Shown one piece after another: positions 35,666-43,878 of a stretch of 64,000 nt of DNA (the stretch's first letter is position 1; each line of letters opens with the position of its first letter). The stretch covers positions 62,001-126,000 of the forward strand of contig JAEVZS010000008.1 in NCBI GenBank assembly GCA_023392125.1, given 5' to 3'. Below the pieces are notes generated by a model. The model ran no database searches and was not told the DNA's origin. It was given only the letters and a program-made list of their open reading frames with translations. The stretch is from Bacteroidota bacterium (GTDB lineage: Bacteria; Bacteroidota; Bacteroidia; Cytophagales; Cytophagaceae). Both the position numbers and the translations under genes were made by a program.

Positions 35666-38600
35666 ATGAAACAGCACTACTCAATGTCCCGGATTATTTT
35701 CGGACTGATGCTCTGTCTGGTTGTCATAAGTCAGCAAAGCCGGGCGCAGACCCGTACCATTTCCAAAGCAGAATTCAGAGACAAGACCCTGGCAATGATT
35801 ATCGGCAGCCTTGGCGGTACACTGACGGGGTACGAGTTTCTTCATGAATACAATACGCCCAATGGGTATTTTCAGCCGGGCGCTACCCGCAAACAACCCG
35901 GCAGACCTTTGCTTGCCCTTCCCGATGACTGGTTTGTGCTGATGGGTGGTACCCTTGGCAACAGCCCCAGAGACGAATACAATTATCCGCCATGGATTGC
36001 GGGCCCCGGTCGTATCAATTCGGACGACGACCAGCATATTGATTTCTTCAATCAGTACCTGCTCAACAAGTTTGGTCTTACCATTACCTACGAAGACATC
36101 AAAAGCTCCTGGATGCATTACCGGGTCAGCGATTTCGGCGGTGGCGGAGCGGCTATTGAAGTAATGCGGGACAAGGATCTGATGGCTCCGCAATGCGGGC
36201 ATCGGGATCATGGCAACCACAGTCACTGGTTGCCGGAATGTTATATCGAACATGAAATGATGGGAGCCGCTTTTCCGGGTATGCCCAACAAAGCGGTAGA
36301 ATTTACCGAAAAGCTTTCGTCCATTACGGGTGAAGGGGAGAATGTACAATGGGGCTACTACTGGGCGGCGGCGCATGCCATCGCCTTTTTTGAGACCGAT
36401 TCACGGGTAGTGGTGGAAAAAGCCCTGGGCATGCTGCCCGGCAACTGCCGTCCCCGTCAGATGTACGCTATCTGCAAAATGCTTCATCAGAAATATCCCA
36501 ACGACTGGCGTGCTGCTGTGCGGGAGCTGTGGACACAGCACTGGAGCGGACCTTTTGCAGTAGGCTATGACAAGGTGATGGAAATATCGGATGTGAATAA
36601 CGGTACGGGCTTTTTGTCCATTCTGTATGGAAACAATGACTATATGGAGGTGCTGAAGATCGCCAGTCTGGCCGGTGGTGACGGTGACTGTACGGCTTCT
36701 GCGGTGTGTGGTATCATGGGCATTCTGAAAGGTATGGCCGGTACACCGCAGAAATTCAAGGACGATATCTGGGCAAATGGCAATGGTATCTGGATCAATG
36801 ACGTGGTACATGCGTTCAGCATCAAAAAAGACTGGAAGCTGCAATGGCGGTACGATGAGCTGGTAGACATGTTTCAGCAAAACGCGGAAATGACAATCCG
36901 TGCATGCGGTGGTGTGGTAACAGGGGATGAATACATCATTTCAACCCAGTCCGGTACTGTACCTCAGATCAGCAGTCCTAACTGGGATTTTGAAGCCGGC
37001 GATTTGTCGGGCTGGAAAGTATGGCGATCCGGTGGTGAAAGCAGCATCTGGAACGAGCGTCAGTGCAACGACAATACCCAGGCCTGCTGGGCAGCTACCG
37101 GAAAGCGTAAAGGCACGATCCTGATTCCCTCACATACGGCAGAGGCGAAGCTGTACCAGACCATTACCGGTCTGAAGCCAGGAGCTACCTACAAAATCGA
37201 AGGGAGAATAAATACCGGCGGGCGTGTCGCCCGTCTGTACGCCGAAAACTATGGGGGACCGTACCAGTTCGCCTCCATACAAAACGGGTTTTCTCCCTTC
37301 CCTTTTGTCTATCTGTACGTGACCATGGGCTCCGCCAATACGTCTCTGGATGTGGGGCTTCACGCCCCGCCCAGTGATGCCGGGTCCCGGTGGTGCAGCA
37401 TCGATGATATCATTATTACCGAACTGGAAAACTATGTGTCTCCGATGCGGTATGAGGCCGAGGCCGCGATCATCTCCGATGCCCGTATTGTCAGCTCGGC
37501 AACCGCATCCGGTGGTTCCTATGTCGGCTGGATTAATAATCCCGGCACGAGCTACATCGAGTTTCCCAACATTATGGCAGATTATACCGGCGAGCATATC
37601 CTTCGGATCAGCTATGCCAATGCCGGAGCTTTCGCGCAGCACAAGATCATAGTCAATGACCGCTATGTAGGATTATTGGAACATTCCGATACCGGTCCCT
37701 GGGGTGTGTTTTCGGCCAATGTAACAGATGCCTATGTGAAATTAAATAAGGGAGAAAACAGAGTTCGTATCGAGGCGCACTCCAATTTTACCGAGATTGA
37801 CTATGTAGATGTGGTAAGCCCCTATGGCAGAGAGGGGCGTCCCGCGACAGATGCGGATCTGGTGGATGGCGGCATCTACCGTATCCTGTCCAGGCGGTCC
37901 GGCAAGGCGCTGGAAGTAAGAGGTGCTGTAGCAAACGGAAGCACCCTGATGCAGAATACCTTCAATGACAGTCCGACCCAGTATTTCAGGATACGAAAGA
38001 CCAAAGGTGTTTATTCTATACAGCCTCTGGGGAGTAATCAGTCAATCGAGATCCTGGGGGCGGGGCTTGGTAACGGCGATCAGGTTGGCCTCTGGGGATA
38101 CTGGGGCGGCGACAACCAGCAATGGGCGATTATCGATGCGGGCAATGGCTATTTCAAAGTGCTGAATCATAAGAGCGGCAAGGCGCTGGATGTAGCAGGG
38201 GGAAGTATGAACGATGAGGCCAGCATCATCCAGTGGGATTACCTGAATACGCACAATCAGCAATGGCGCTTTGACTTTCTGGGCACAGACATGGATATGC
38301 TGCCACATAGGGTTCCCGGCCGGTTTGAAGCCGAAGACTACAGCGCCCACCTGGGCATAGGTACGGAACCGACTACCGATATAGGTGGCGGCCGTAATGT
38401 GATGGATATCAATAGAAATGAATGGACGGAGTACAAGGTATTTGCAGAGCGGTCCGGTACGTATGAAGTCCGTTTCCGGGTAGCCAGCGCTACTACGGGT
38501 GGTACGCTTACGCTACGTTCCGACGGAAAGCCGCTGGGTACTGTTGCAGTATCGGGCACAGGTGGCTGGCAGAGCTGGACTACCGTGAGCACGAACGTAC

Positions 38601-39049
38601 AGCTGAAGGAAGGCTTTCAGACCTGGCGTCTGGACTACTCGGGTACGGTACATGCGCTGTACAATGTCAACTGGATCGAGGCCATCCCGGCCACAGACTG
38701 CGATGGTGTGGAATACGGTCTGGCCTTTATTGATTCCTGCGGTCAGTGTGCAGGAGGAAATACGGGTACAGAGCCGATGCTTTCCAAAGCCGATTGTGTA
38801 ATTACGGGATTCTATGGAGTTGCGGACAATCAGGAAATCAAGGTATATCCTGTCCCGTTTCATGATGCGCTTTTTGTACACTCGACAGAAGCGCTTTCTG
38901 TACAGATTATGGATCTGAACGGCCGGATCCTGAAGGAGAAGATAGTGACGGGAGAAGCCATGGATCTTTCGGAGCTAAAGCCGGGGGTATATCTGCTGAA
39001 AGCTACTGCACCAGACAGGATGCAGGTATTCAAAATTGAGAAACGATAG
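35666..39049 (+). CDS. T9SS-secreted ADP-ribosylglycohydrolase-like protein with CBM and RICIN lectin domains
   Basis: Starting at the ATG 35666 (MKQHYSMSRIIFGLMLCLVV) it encodes 1127 residues with a signal peptide. An all-helical ADP-ribosylglycohydrolase-type domain covers about residues 35-430, with acidic metal-site motifs (GRINSDDDQHIDF; SLAGGDGDCTASAVCGIMGI). Then follow a jelly-roll segment (NWDFEAGDLSGWKVWRSG), a CBM6/35-like module (YEAEAAIISDARIVSS), a RICIN beta-trefoil with QxW repeats (GGDNQQWAI, NTHNQQWRF), a second CBM6-like module (RFEAEDYSAHLGIG), one Cys-rich GGN repeat and a T9SS tail (VYPVPFHDALFVHS). The enzyme family removes ADP-ribose from proteins and is normally cytosolic. 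Here secretion and lectins imply an extracellular glycan or glycoconjugate substrate. The activity is uncertain. Confidence 0.8.
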   Translation: MKQHYSMSRIIFGLMLCLVVISQQSRAQTRTISKAEFRDKTLAMIIGSLGGTLTGYEFLHEYNTPNGYFQPGATRKQPGRPLLALPDDWFVLMGGTLGNSPRDEYNYPPWIAGPGRINSDDDQHIDFFNQYLLNKFGLTITYEDIKSSWMHYRVSDFGGGGAAIEVMRDKDLMAPQCGHRDHGNHSHWLPECYIEHEMMGAAFPGMPNKAVEFTEKLSSITGEGENVQWGYYWAAAHAIAFFETDSRVVVEKALGMLPGNCRPRQMYAICKMLHQKYPNDWRAAVRELWTQHWSGPFAVGYDKVMEISDVNNGTGFLSILYGNNDYMEVLKIASLAGGDGDCTASAVCGIMGILKGMAGTPQKFKDDIWANGNGIWINDVVHAFSIKKDWKLQWRYDELVDMFQQNAEMTIRACGGVVTGDEYIISTQSGTVPQISSPNWDFEAGDLSGWKVWRSGGESSIWNERQCNDNTQACWAATGKRKGTILIPSHTAEAKLYQTITGLKPGATYKIEGRINTGGRVARLYAENYGGPYQFASIQNGFSPFPFVYLYVTMGSANTSLDVGLHAPPSDAGSRWCSIDDIIITELENYVSPMRYEAEAAIISDARIVSSATASGGSYVGWINNPGTSYIEFPNIMADYTGEHILRISYANAGAFAQHKIIVNDRYVGLLEHSDTGPWGVFSANVTDAYVKLNKGENRVRIEAHSNFTEIDYVDVVSPYGREGRPATDADLVDGGIYRILSRRSGKALEVRGAVANGSTLMQNTFNDSPTQYFRIRKTKGVYSIQPLGSNQSIEILGAGLGNGDQVGLWGYWGGDNQQWAIIDAGNGYFKVLNHKSGKALDVAGGSMNDEASIIQWDYLNTHNQQWRFDFLGTDMDMLPHRVPGRFEAEDYSAHLGIGTEPTTDIGGGRNVMDINRNEWTEYKVFAERSGTYEVRFRVASATTGGTLTLRSDGKPLGTVAVSGTGGWQSWTTVSTNVQLKEGFQTWRLDYSGTVHALYNVNWIEAIPATDCDGVEYGLAFIDSCGQCAGGNTGTEPMLSKADCVITGFYGVADNQEIKVYPVPFHDALFVHSTEALSVQIMDLNGRILKEKIVTGEAMDLSELKPGVYLLKATAPDRMQVFKIEKR

Positions 39050-39064
39050 GAGAAGCTTAATGTT

Positions 39065-39108
39065 AAAAGCTCAATGTTTAAGGTTTGCCGGACAAACATT
39101 GAGCTTTT
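39065..39108 (+). terminator. Hairpin terminator after the ADP-ribosylglycohydrolase-like gene
   Basis: AAAAGCTCAATGTTT (39065-39079) pairs exactly with AAACATTGAGCTTTT (39094-39108), 15 bp after the stop. It ends with a four-T run, extended by further Ts in the next bases. Confidence 0.75.
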
Positions 39109-39171
39109 ACGCTTTCATCTCCCATTATGATTCTTCGATAATTTACTGAAATAGCTAAAATCAAAACGACC

Positions 39172-41259
39172 ATGTGGAAATGTATACTTTTATTCTTAAT
39201 GGCAATCAGCTATCGGGCGGATGCCCAGAATGTATCGCTTACCGTCAGCGGGCCTGCCGGAAATCTGTATGTCAATGAAATCTATACCGGCCGGCAGGCT
39301 CCGGCTACCATATCCGTTCCTATGGGGAATACCCGTATCGGGATAGGCAATAACGATGGCTATTTTCAGAAGATCATTAATCTGACTTCCAACATGACCA
39401 TTGACCTGAACAACCTGCATCCGGTACCCCGGCGTTCGTTCAGGATGGTCATTGTGGCTCCCCGCTGGACCAGCCATGGTGGAGAAATGGCCTATCTGGA
39501 AGACAGCGATCTGGTCATGGCTGAGGTAACGGCCAGACGCGCCAGCGCGGAAGATGTACTCCCCTCTACCTATGGGATGCTGGACTGGGATATTGATGTG
39601 TTTCCCATTGTGGAGAGTACTACGTTAAACAGAGGCGGTAATCCCGAAAACTGGCCCGATGCCGGTGTTTATCTGAGAGAGGCCGGAATTTCTTACCTGG
39701 CGGATCAATACGATGCCGTTTTATTATTTTACTCTGTTTTCAGACCCGATGGATCCGTTGTTGAGAACCGTCCCTGTTGCCTGTGGGGAAGTCGTGGGTA
39801 TATGGCTATTACCAATGGTTCCCGTCATACGTTCCGCAACCAGCCCCAACGCTTTATAGGCGAAGGATATACCCATGAATGGCTGCATGGTATTGAGCAG
39901 ACCAGTGGCATTTATGTAGAAGGATATTTGCATGGGGCAGAAGCGCACGGATATACGGCTACCACACATGGTTCGCATGACTGGCGTGGCTGGTATTGGG
40001 ATTTTATGAAGGGACTGGTGCCCCGGATTCCGGGTACACCCGAAGTGACCGATTATGTCGGCCATTTCTCCTTCCTGAAAAATTATCAGCGGGATCGCTG
40101 GAAAGACAGTGAAGTCATTCTTGACGCCGGCTTGCCGGATGGTGTGTATACCATTTCTGCTGTTCATTCCAGCAAAGCGCTTTCCCTGAAAGCCGGCAAT
40201 GATACCCTGATACAGAACCCCTACCGGGGCAACCGTGACCAGCAATGGCAGCTGCGCAATCTGGGCAACGGCAACTACCGTATTACTTCATTAGAAACCG
40301 GCATGACTATGGCGCTTAGTGAGGGAAAAACCTTTAATGGCATATCGCTGGTACAGCAACGATATACCGGTGAAAGAGCACAGCAATGGCATATTTTTCC
40401 GGAGGGCAACAATCAGTACCGGATTGCTTCACGGCATACCGGACGTGCGATGGACGTATATGGCGTAAGTCAGGCGGATGGCGCCCGGGTTGTACAGTGG
40501 GATTATCTGGGAGGAAATAATCAGAAATGGATCTTTACTCCCGTCGAAGCACAACCTTTTGACGGTGTAGGTCTTAGCGGGGAATACTTCAACGGTATGA
40601 ATTTTCAGGAACGGGTATTGGAAAGAACAGATTCCCAAATCAGCTTCAACTGGCAAACCGGATCGCCTGCTCCGCAAGTGCAGAATGATCAGTTTTCGGT
40701 TCGCTGGTCGGGACAGATAGAGCCGGCATACAGCGGCGAATATACGTTTTACATCAATTCCGATAATGGTCGCAGGCTATGGATAAACGGAGAGCTGATC
40801 ATCGATGGCTGGATTGACAACTGGGATGTGGAATATAAAGGAAATAGTACGCTTCAGGCACGGGAGAAGTATGATATTGTGCTGGAATATTTTGAACATC
40901 AGGGCGGGGCTAATATTGCGCTGGAATGGGAAAGTCCGGGGCAAGACAGAGAGGTCATCCCTCAGCAGCATTTGTATCCGGCCTCAGTTGTGACTTCTGC
41001 ATGGGCGGCTTCGGATGTTTTTGTATCCGAACCGTATCCGAATCCGGTCGTTGGTGGCGGGCAGGTCCGAATGCAGTTTCCGGCATTTTCAGCACCGGTT
41101 AGTTTCAGCCTGTACTCTTTTGACGGAAAAATAATGCAGACAGGTTTCCTCAATGGCAATGAGAATCTATTGATAAGCGCTCCTGAACAGGCAGGTGTTT
41201 ACTTCATTCATCTGAATACAGGAGGGGAGCCGGTTGTCAGGAAGCTGATTGTCCGGTAA
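39172..41259 (+). CDS. T9SS-secreted HEXXH protein with RICIN and PA14 domains
   Basis: The 695-residue protein has a signal peptide (MWKCILLFLMAISYRADA). Residues ~20-325 are closely similar to the 8014-9234 protein, with HEWLH (YTHEWLHGIEQTSG) and downstream YLHGAEAHGY and THGSHDWRGWYW. A RICIN beta-trefoil follows (about 330-470: NRDQQWQLRN, ERAQQWHIF, GNNQKWIF). A PA14 domain comes next (about 475-610: LSGEYFNGMNFQERVL, FSVRWSGQIEP, SDNGRRLWINGELIIDGW), then a T9SS tail (SEPYPNPVVGGGQVRM). The HEXXH region suggests a zinc metallopeptidase of an unnamed family; lectin and PA14 modules would bind glycan. It lies in the glycosidase cluster. Roles such as mucin or glycoprotein cleavage are speculative. 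Confidence 0.78.
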   Translation: MWKCILLFLMAISYRADAQNVSLTVSGPAGNLYVNEIYTGRQAPATISVPMGNTRIGIGNNDGYFQKIINLTSNMTIDLNNLHPVPRRSFRMVIVAPRWTSHGGEMAYLEDSDLVMAEVTARRASAEDVLPSTYGMLDWDIDVFPIVESTTLNRGGNPENWPDAGVYLREAGISYLADQYDAVLLFYSVFRPDGSVVENRPCCLWGSRGYMAITNGSRHTFRNQPQRFIGEGYTHEWLHGIEQTSGIYVEGYLHGAEAHGYTATTHGSHDWRGWYWDFMKGLVPRIPGTPEVTDYVGHFSFLKNYQRDRWKDSEVILDAGLPDGVYTISAVHSSKALSLKAGNDTLIQNPYRGNRDQQWQLRNLGNGNYRITSLETGMTMALSEGKTFNGISLVQQRYTGERAQQWHIFPEGNNQYRIASRHTGRAMDVYGVSQADGARVVQWDYLGGNNQKWIFTPVEAQPFDGVGLSGEYFNGMNFQERVLERTDSQISFNWQTGSPAPQVQNDQFSVRWSGQIEPAYSGEYTFYINSDNGRRLWINGELIIDGWIDNWDVEYKGNSTLQAREKYDIVLEYFEHQGGANIALEWESPGQDREVIPQQHLYPASVVTSAWAASDVFVSEPYPNPVVGGGQVRMQFPAFSAPVSFSLYSFDGKIMQTGFLNGNENLLISAPEQAGVYFIHLNTGGEPVVRKLIVR

Positions 41260-41292
41260 TGTTTCATATTGATATTGCGTTGATAAATAATA

Positions 41293-41350
41293 TGTCAAGA
41301 GCTGACAATTGTGATTGAAAGTCAGCAGGCACATTGTCAGCTCATTGACA
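41293..41350 (+). terminator. Imperfect long hairpin after the HEXXH/RICIN/PA14 gene
   Basis: TGTCAAGAGCTGACAATTGTG (41293-41313) pairs with 41330-41350 with few mismatches, 34 bp after the stop. There is no strong T-run after it. A terminator or mRNA-stabilising hairpin. Confidence 0.5.
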
Positions 41351-41414
41351 GGGGCTTCTTGTACGCTAAATCCCACAGAATGTATTGGGAAAAGATACTT
41401 GTCATGGGGGGCTA

Positions 41415-41513
41415 TGTCACCCCTTCGGGGTTCCGATGCTGTTAAAAATTATTTGAGCTATACGTCTGCCAGCCCTTCGGGCTTTGGAGCCGCTCCTGGC
41501 AAAGTGTATATCT
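41415..41513. repeat. REP-like composite unit, type C, copy 1
   Basis: CACCCCTTCGGGG (41418-41430), a ~40-bp AT-rich spacer containing ATTTGAGCTATA, then AGCCCTTCGGGCT (41471-41483). Repeated at 41630-41730 with only a few differences. Confidence 0.8.
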
Positions 41514-41629
41514 GAATGACGTGTTATCTGGTTTGTCCAGAGTTTGGATCCTTGGTTGAGCATTTTTATTGTTACAAATCCGTATATGATGAAATAATGT
41601 ATTGATTTTGATATTTATAAATGCTTTTA

Positions 41630-41730
41630 TGTCACCCCTTCGGGATTCTGATGTTGTTAAAATTATTTGAGCTATATGTCTGCCAGCCCTTCGGGCTTGG
41701 AACCGACCTTGCCAAAATGGATATATATTA
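41630..41730. repeat. REP-like composite unit, type C, copy 2
   Basis: CACCCCTTCGGGA (41633-41645) and AGCCCTTCGGGCTT (41685-41698) with the same spacer and orientation as the copy at 41415-41513. Confidence 0.8.
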
Positions 41731-41751
41731 AATGATGTCTTATTGGGTTTG

Positions 41752-41878
41752 TCAAACTGTAAGACTAGCGTTATAAAGACTTTTGTCCAGATAAAACCAA
41801 AAGAAGGCGCATTGCGCTCCAGTATAACCGGATAAAAACTCCGAAGGAGTGCAAGGATTATAAATTCCGAAGGAATGA
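41752..41878. repeat. REP-like composite unit, type A1, copy 1
   Basis: A ~110-bp block begins TTGTCAAACTGTAAGACTAG, leads to ACTCCGAAGGAGTGCAAG (41838-41855) and is followed by the hairpin ATTCCGAAGGAAT (41864-41876). It matches 42981-43094 on the other side of the transposase. Confidence 0.78.
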
Positions 41879-41910
41879 TATGATTATGGATATAATCGTC
41901 ATACCAGCTG

Positions 41911-42038
41911 TAGGTCGAGTGTCTACGGTGCTGTATGAATTTAAAAAGAAATCTGCGATTGGAAAACAGATCATAACTCCGAAGGAGTGCAAGGAATGTG
42001 GAACATGTATGGCCATGTAGAGTCCCCGAAGGGGGAGA
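41911..42038. repeat. REP-like composite unit, type A2, copy 1
   Basis: It begins TAGGTCGAGTGTCTACGGTG, then ACTCCGAAGGAGTGCAAG (41976-41993) and TCCCCGAAGGGGGAG (from 42023). It matches 42107-42237 over ~130 bp. Confidence 0.8.
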
Positions 42039-42106
42039 TGCAATTTGTTATAATTATTTTTAAAGATCTTGTCAGTTTTCGGCCTCTGAATCCAATAGTC
42101 TTATTG

Positions 42107-42237
42107 TAGGTCGAGTGTCTACGGTGCTGTATAAATTAAAAAAGAAATCTGCGATCGGAAAACAGATCATAACTCCGAAGGAGTGCAAGGAATATAGAAA
42201 TTATAAAGCCATATAGCAGAACCCCGAAGGGGTGACA
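42107..42237. repeat. REP-like composite unit, type A2, copy 2, abutting the transposase gene
   Basis: The same ~130-bp block as at 41911-42038, with ACTCCGAAGGAGTGCAAG (42172-42189) and ACCCCGAAGGGGTGAC (42221-42236). The last hairpin ends 2 nt from the transposase stop codon (42238-42240), so it may serve as its 3' hairpin. Confidence 0.82.
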
Positions 42238-42699
42238 TTATTCAATCCAGTCGAAAAGATATTCGGATTTATGTTCAATCTGAAATTTAGTCAGGAAATC
42301 AACGTATTCTTCCTTAAACGTTTTCTTTCTGTGATGCTCTTCCTGATTCAGGATGTAACGATAAACCTGAGGAATCTGCGAATGCGCATATGAAAATGCC
42401 CCAAATCCTTCTTGCCAACGGAACTTACCTTTTATGAGTCCCCTGTCATTAATGAATTTTGATGAATTATTTTTTATATCTCTGACCAGATCAGATATGG
42501 CCATAGAAGGTTTTAGGCCAACGAAACAATGAATATGATCGGCTACTCCATTTACAATAATGGGTTTTTGCTCCTTGGCTTTGATGATTCCTGAAATATA
42601 TTGATGTAATTCGGTTCCCCATTGTTTGCTTATGAGGTTTTGCCGGCCTTTTACGGCAAATACAATCTGAATGTATAGTTGTGAAAATGTTCCTGCCAT
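42238..42699 (-). CDS. Y1 (HUH) transposase, IS200/IS605 TnpA-like, probable RAYT
   Basis: The 153-residue protein contains the HUH metal-binding motif as HIH (GVADHIHCFVGL, about residues 57-60) and the catalytic-Tyr helix (VYRYILNQEEHHRKKTF). These are the defining parts of single-strand Y1 transposases. No accessory TnpB lies beside it. It is embedded in arrays of short hairpin repeats on both sides, one abutting its stop codon. That is the arrangement of REP-associated tyrosine transposases (RAYTs), which act on REP hairpins rather than as ordinary insertion sequences. Mobility of the whole unit is not shown. The gene appears intact. Confidence 0.88.
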   Translation of the reverse strand: MAGTFSQLYIQIVFAVKGRQNLISKQWGTELHQYISGIIKAKEQKPIIVNGVADHIHCFVGLKPSMAISDLVRDIKNNSSKFINDRGLIKGKFRWQEGFGAFSYAHSQIPQVYRYILNQEEHHRKKTFKEEYVDFLTKFQIEHKSEYLFDWIE

Positions 42700-42717
42700 A
42701 GCTGTTGTTTTATTTTC

Positions 42718-42935
42718 CTCTTCGGAGTTTGATAATGCGGTTGAATTTGTTGGGTTATGATCTTGTCAACCCTGCGAAATCAGTACTGAATCCATTATGA
42801 GAGCTGATTAAAGATTTTTGTTGCAAGTTACTACTAGTCAGTTTAAAAACAAAAAATCATGATTGCGAAAGCAGAAAGGTCATATCACAGGTTCCCGAAG
42901 GGGCAATAGGCAATTTATGTCAGCCCTTCGGGCTT
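42718..42935. repeat. REP-like hairpins 5' of the transposase
   Basis: A degenerate CCTCTTCGGAGTT (42718-42730) lies just upstream of the transposase start, followed by TTCCCGAAGGGGCA (42891-42904) and CAGCCCTTCGGGCTT (42921-42935). Confidence 0.65.
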
Positions 42936-42980
42936 TGGAATCGACACTGTTAAAATTAAGGTGTATATGTGGTATTTGGC

Positions 42981-43136
42981 TTGTCAAATTGTAAGACTAA
43001 CGTTATAAAAGGCCTTCTGTCTATGTAAAACCAAAAGAAGGTGCATGCACCCCAGTATAATCGGATAACAACTCCGAAAGAGTGCAAAGATTATAGAATA
43101 TATATGCCCATATAACCAAAACCCCGAAGGGGTGAC
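42981..43136. repeat. REP-like composite unit, type A1, copy 2
   Basis: It begins TTGTCAAATTGTAAGACTAA and matches 41752-41862. It carries ACTCCGAAAGAGTGCAAAG (43070-43088) and ACCCCGAAGGGGTGAC (43121-43136). Confidence 0.78.
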
Positions 43137-43192
43137 AATATTCAATTTATTCTATTTTCATTTTTTGTAATTATTGTTTTATGTCTTTCGTC

Positions 43193-43342
43193 GGTCCTTT
43201 GGACCTGGGTACAAAAGTCTTGCTGCAGGTGCTGTCACAATGTTGTGGAGCCTGTGAACAGAAAATAGATCACAACTCCGAAGGAGTGCAAGAAATATAG
43301 AAAAGATTATAAGGCGATATGTCAGAACCCGGAAGGGGTGAC
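43193..43342. repeat. REP-like hairpins with stem variants
   Basis: GGTCCTTTGGACC (43193-43205), ACTCCGAAGGAGTGCAAG (43274-43291) and ACCCGGAAGGGGTGAC (43327-43342). Confidence 0.7.
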
Positions 43343-43500
43343 AGAGTAGATCCTTCAGAGTTTCTGTGTGGGTAAAAGTTTTAGGCTATCCCTTAGCCGC
43401 CCCTTTGGACATAAGCGCCAATGTCTAGCTGCCGACGATATAGGTTACAGCTGAGCAGTCAAAATAAATCCGTATCACATTTTTATGAAAACCGATCACA

Positions 43501-43565
43501 ACTCCGAAGGAGTGCAAGGAATATAGAAATTATAAGGCCATATAGCAAAACCCCGAAGGGGTGAT
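43501..43565. repeat. REP-like doublet, canonical unit
   Basis: ACTCCGAAGGAGTGCAAG (43501-43518), then a 31-bp spacer starting GAATATAGAAA, then ACCCCGAAGGGGTGAT (43550-43565). This ~65-bp two-hairpin unit is the core of the family. The rest of the 1.18-kb gap 42700-43878 holds no gene I can support. Confidence 0.82.
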
Positions 43566-43735
43566 ATTTTTTGGGTTAAAGGTAGAAGTAATATGTTGAT
43601 ATATAATAATATATTGTTTATGCCTGGGGAGAATAGCCTGCGTGCTTGAGTATGAATCTTTACGTATTGTTTGCTTCCGGATCAGTATTAGATAATCATA
43701 ATGTGTTTATTTTTAATTGGATAGTTGTGGTGACC

Positions 43736-43806
43736 GATTTTTAAAAGCCTTTGACTGATTTTTTAAATCAATAAAAATCCTTCAACTATATCTTTGAATA
43801 GTTAAA
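43736..43806 (+). promoter_or_regulatory. Shared promoter region of the GH43 gene: 21-bp-spaced direct repeat plus -7 motif
   Basis: GATTTTTAAAA (43736) and GATTTTTTAAA (43757) are 21 bp apart. After 24 bp come TTCAACTA and the -7 motif TATCTTTG (43789-43796), then AATAGTTAAA. The order and spacing are as at 32938-33008. The ATG at 43879 is further away (about 80 bp). Confidence 0.75.
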
Positions 43807-43878
43807 GTGTTTTGCTTCCGATCGGTTGGATAAGCAGCCGATCCTGGAAACGCTACTTGTTTAATTAAACCAAGCATA

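Noticed and set aside
41415..43565. Regularly recurring palindromes suggested a CRISPR array.
   Set aside because: Spacing is irregular, the units differ in stem sequence and orientation, flanks are themselves repeated, and no cas genes are present.
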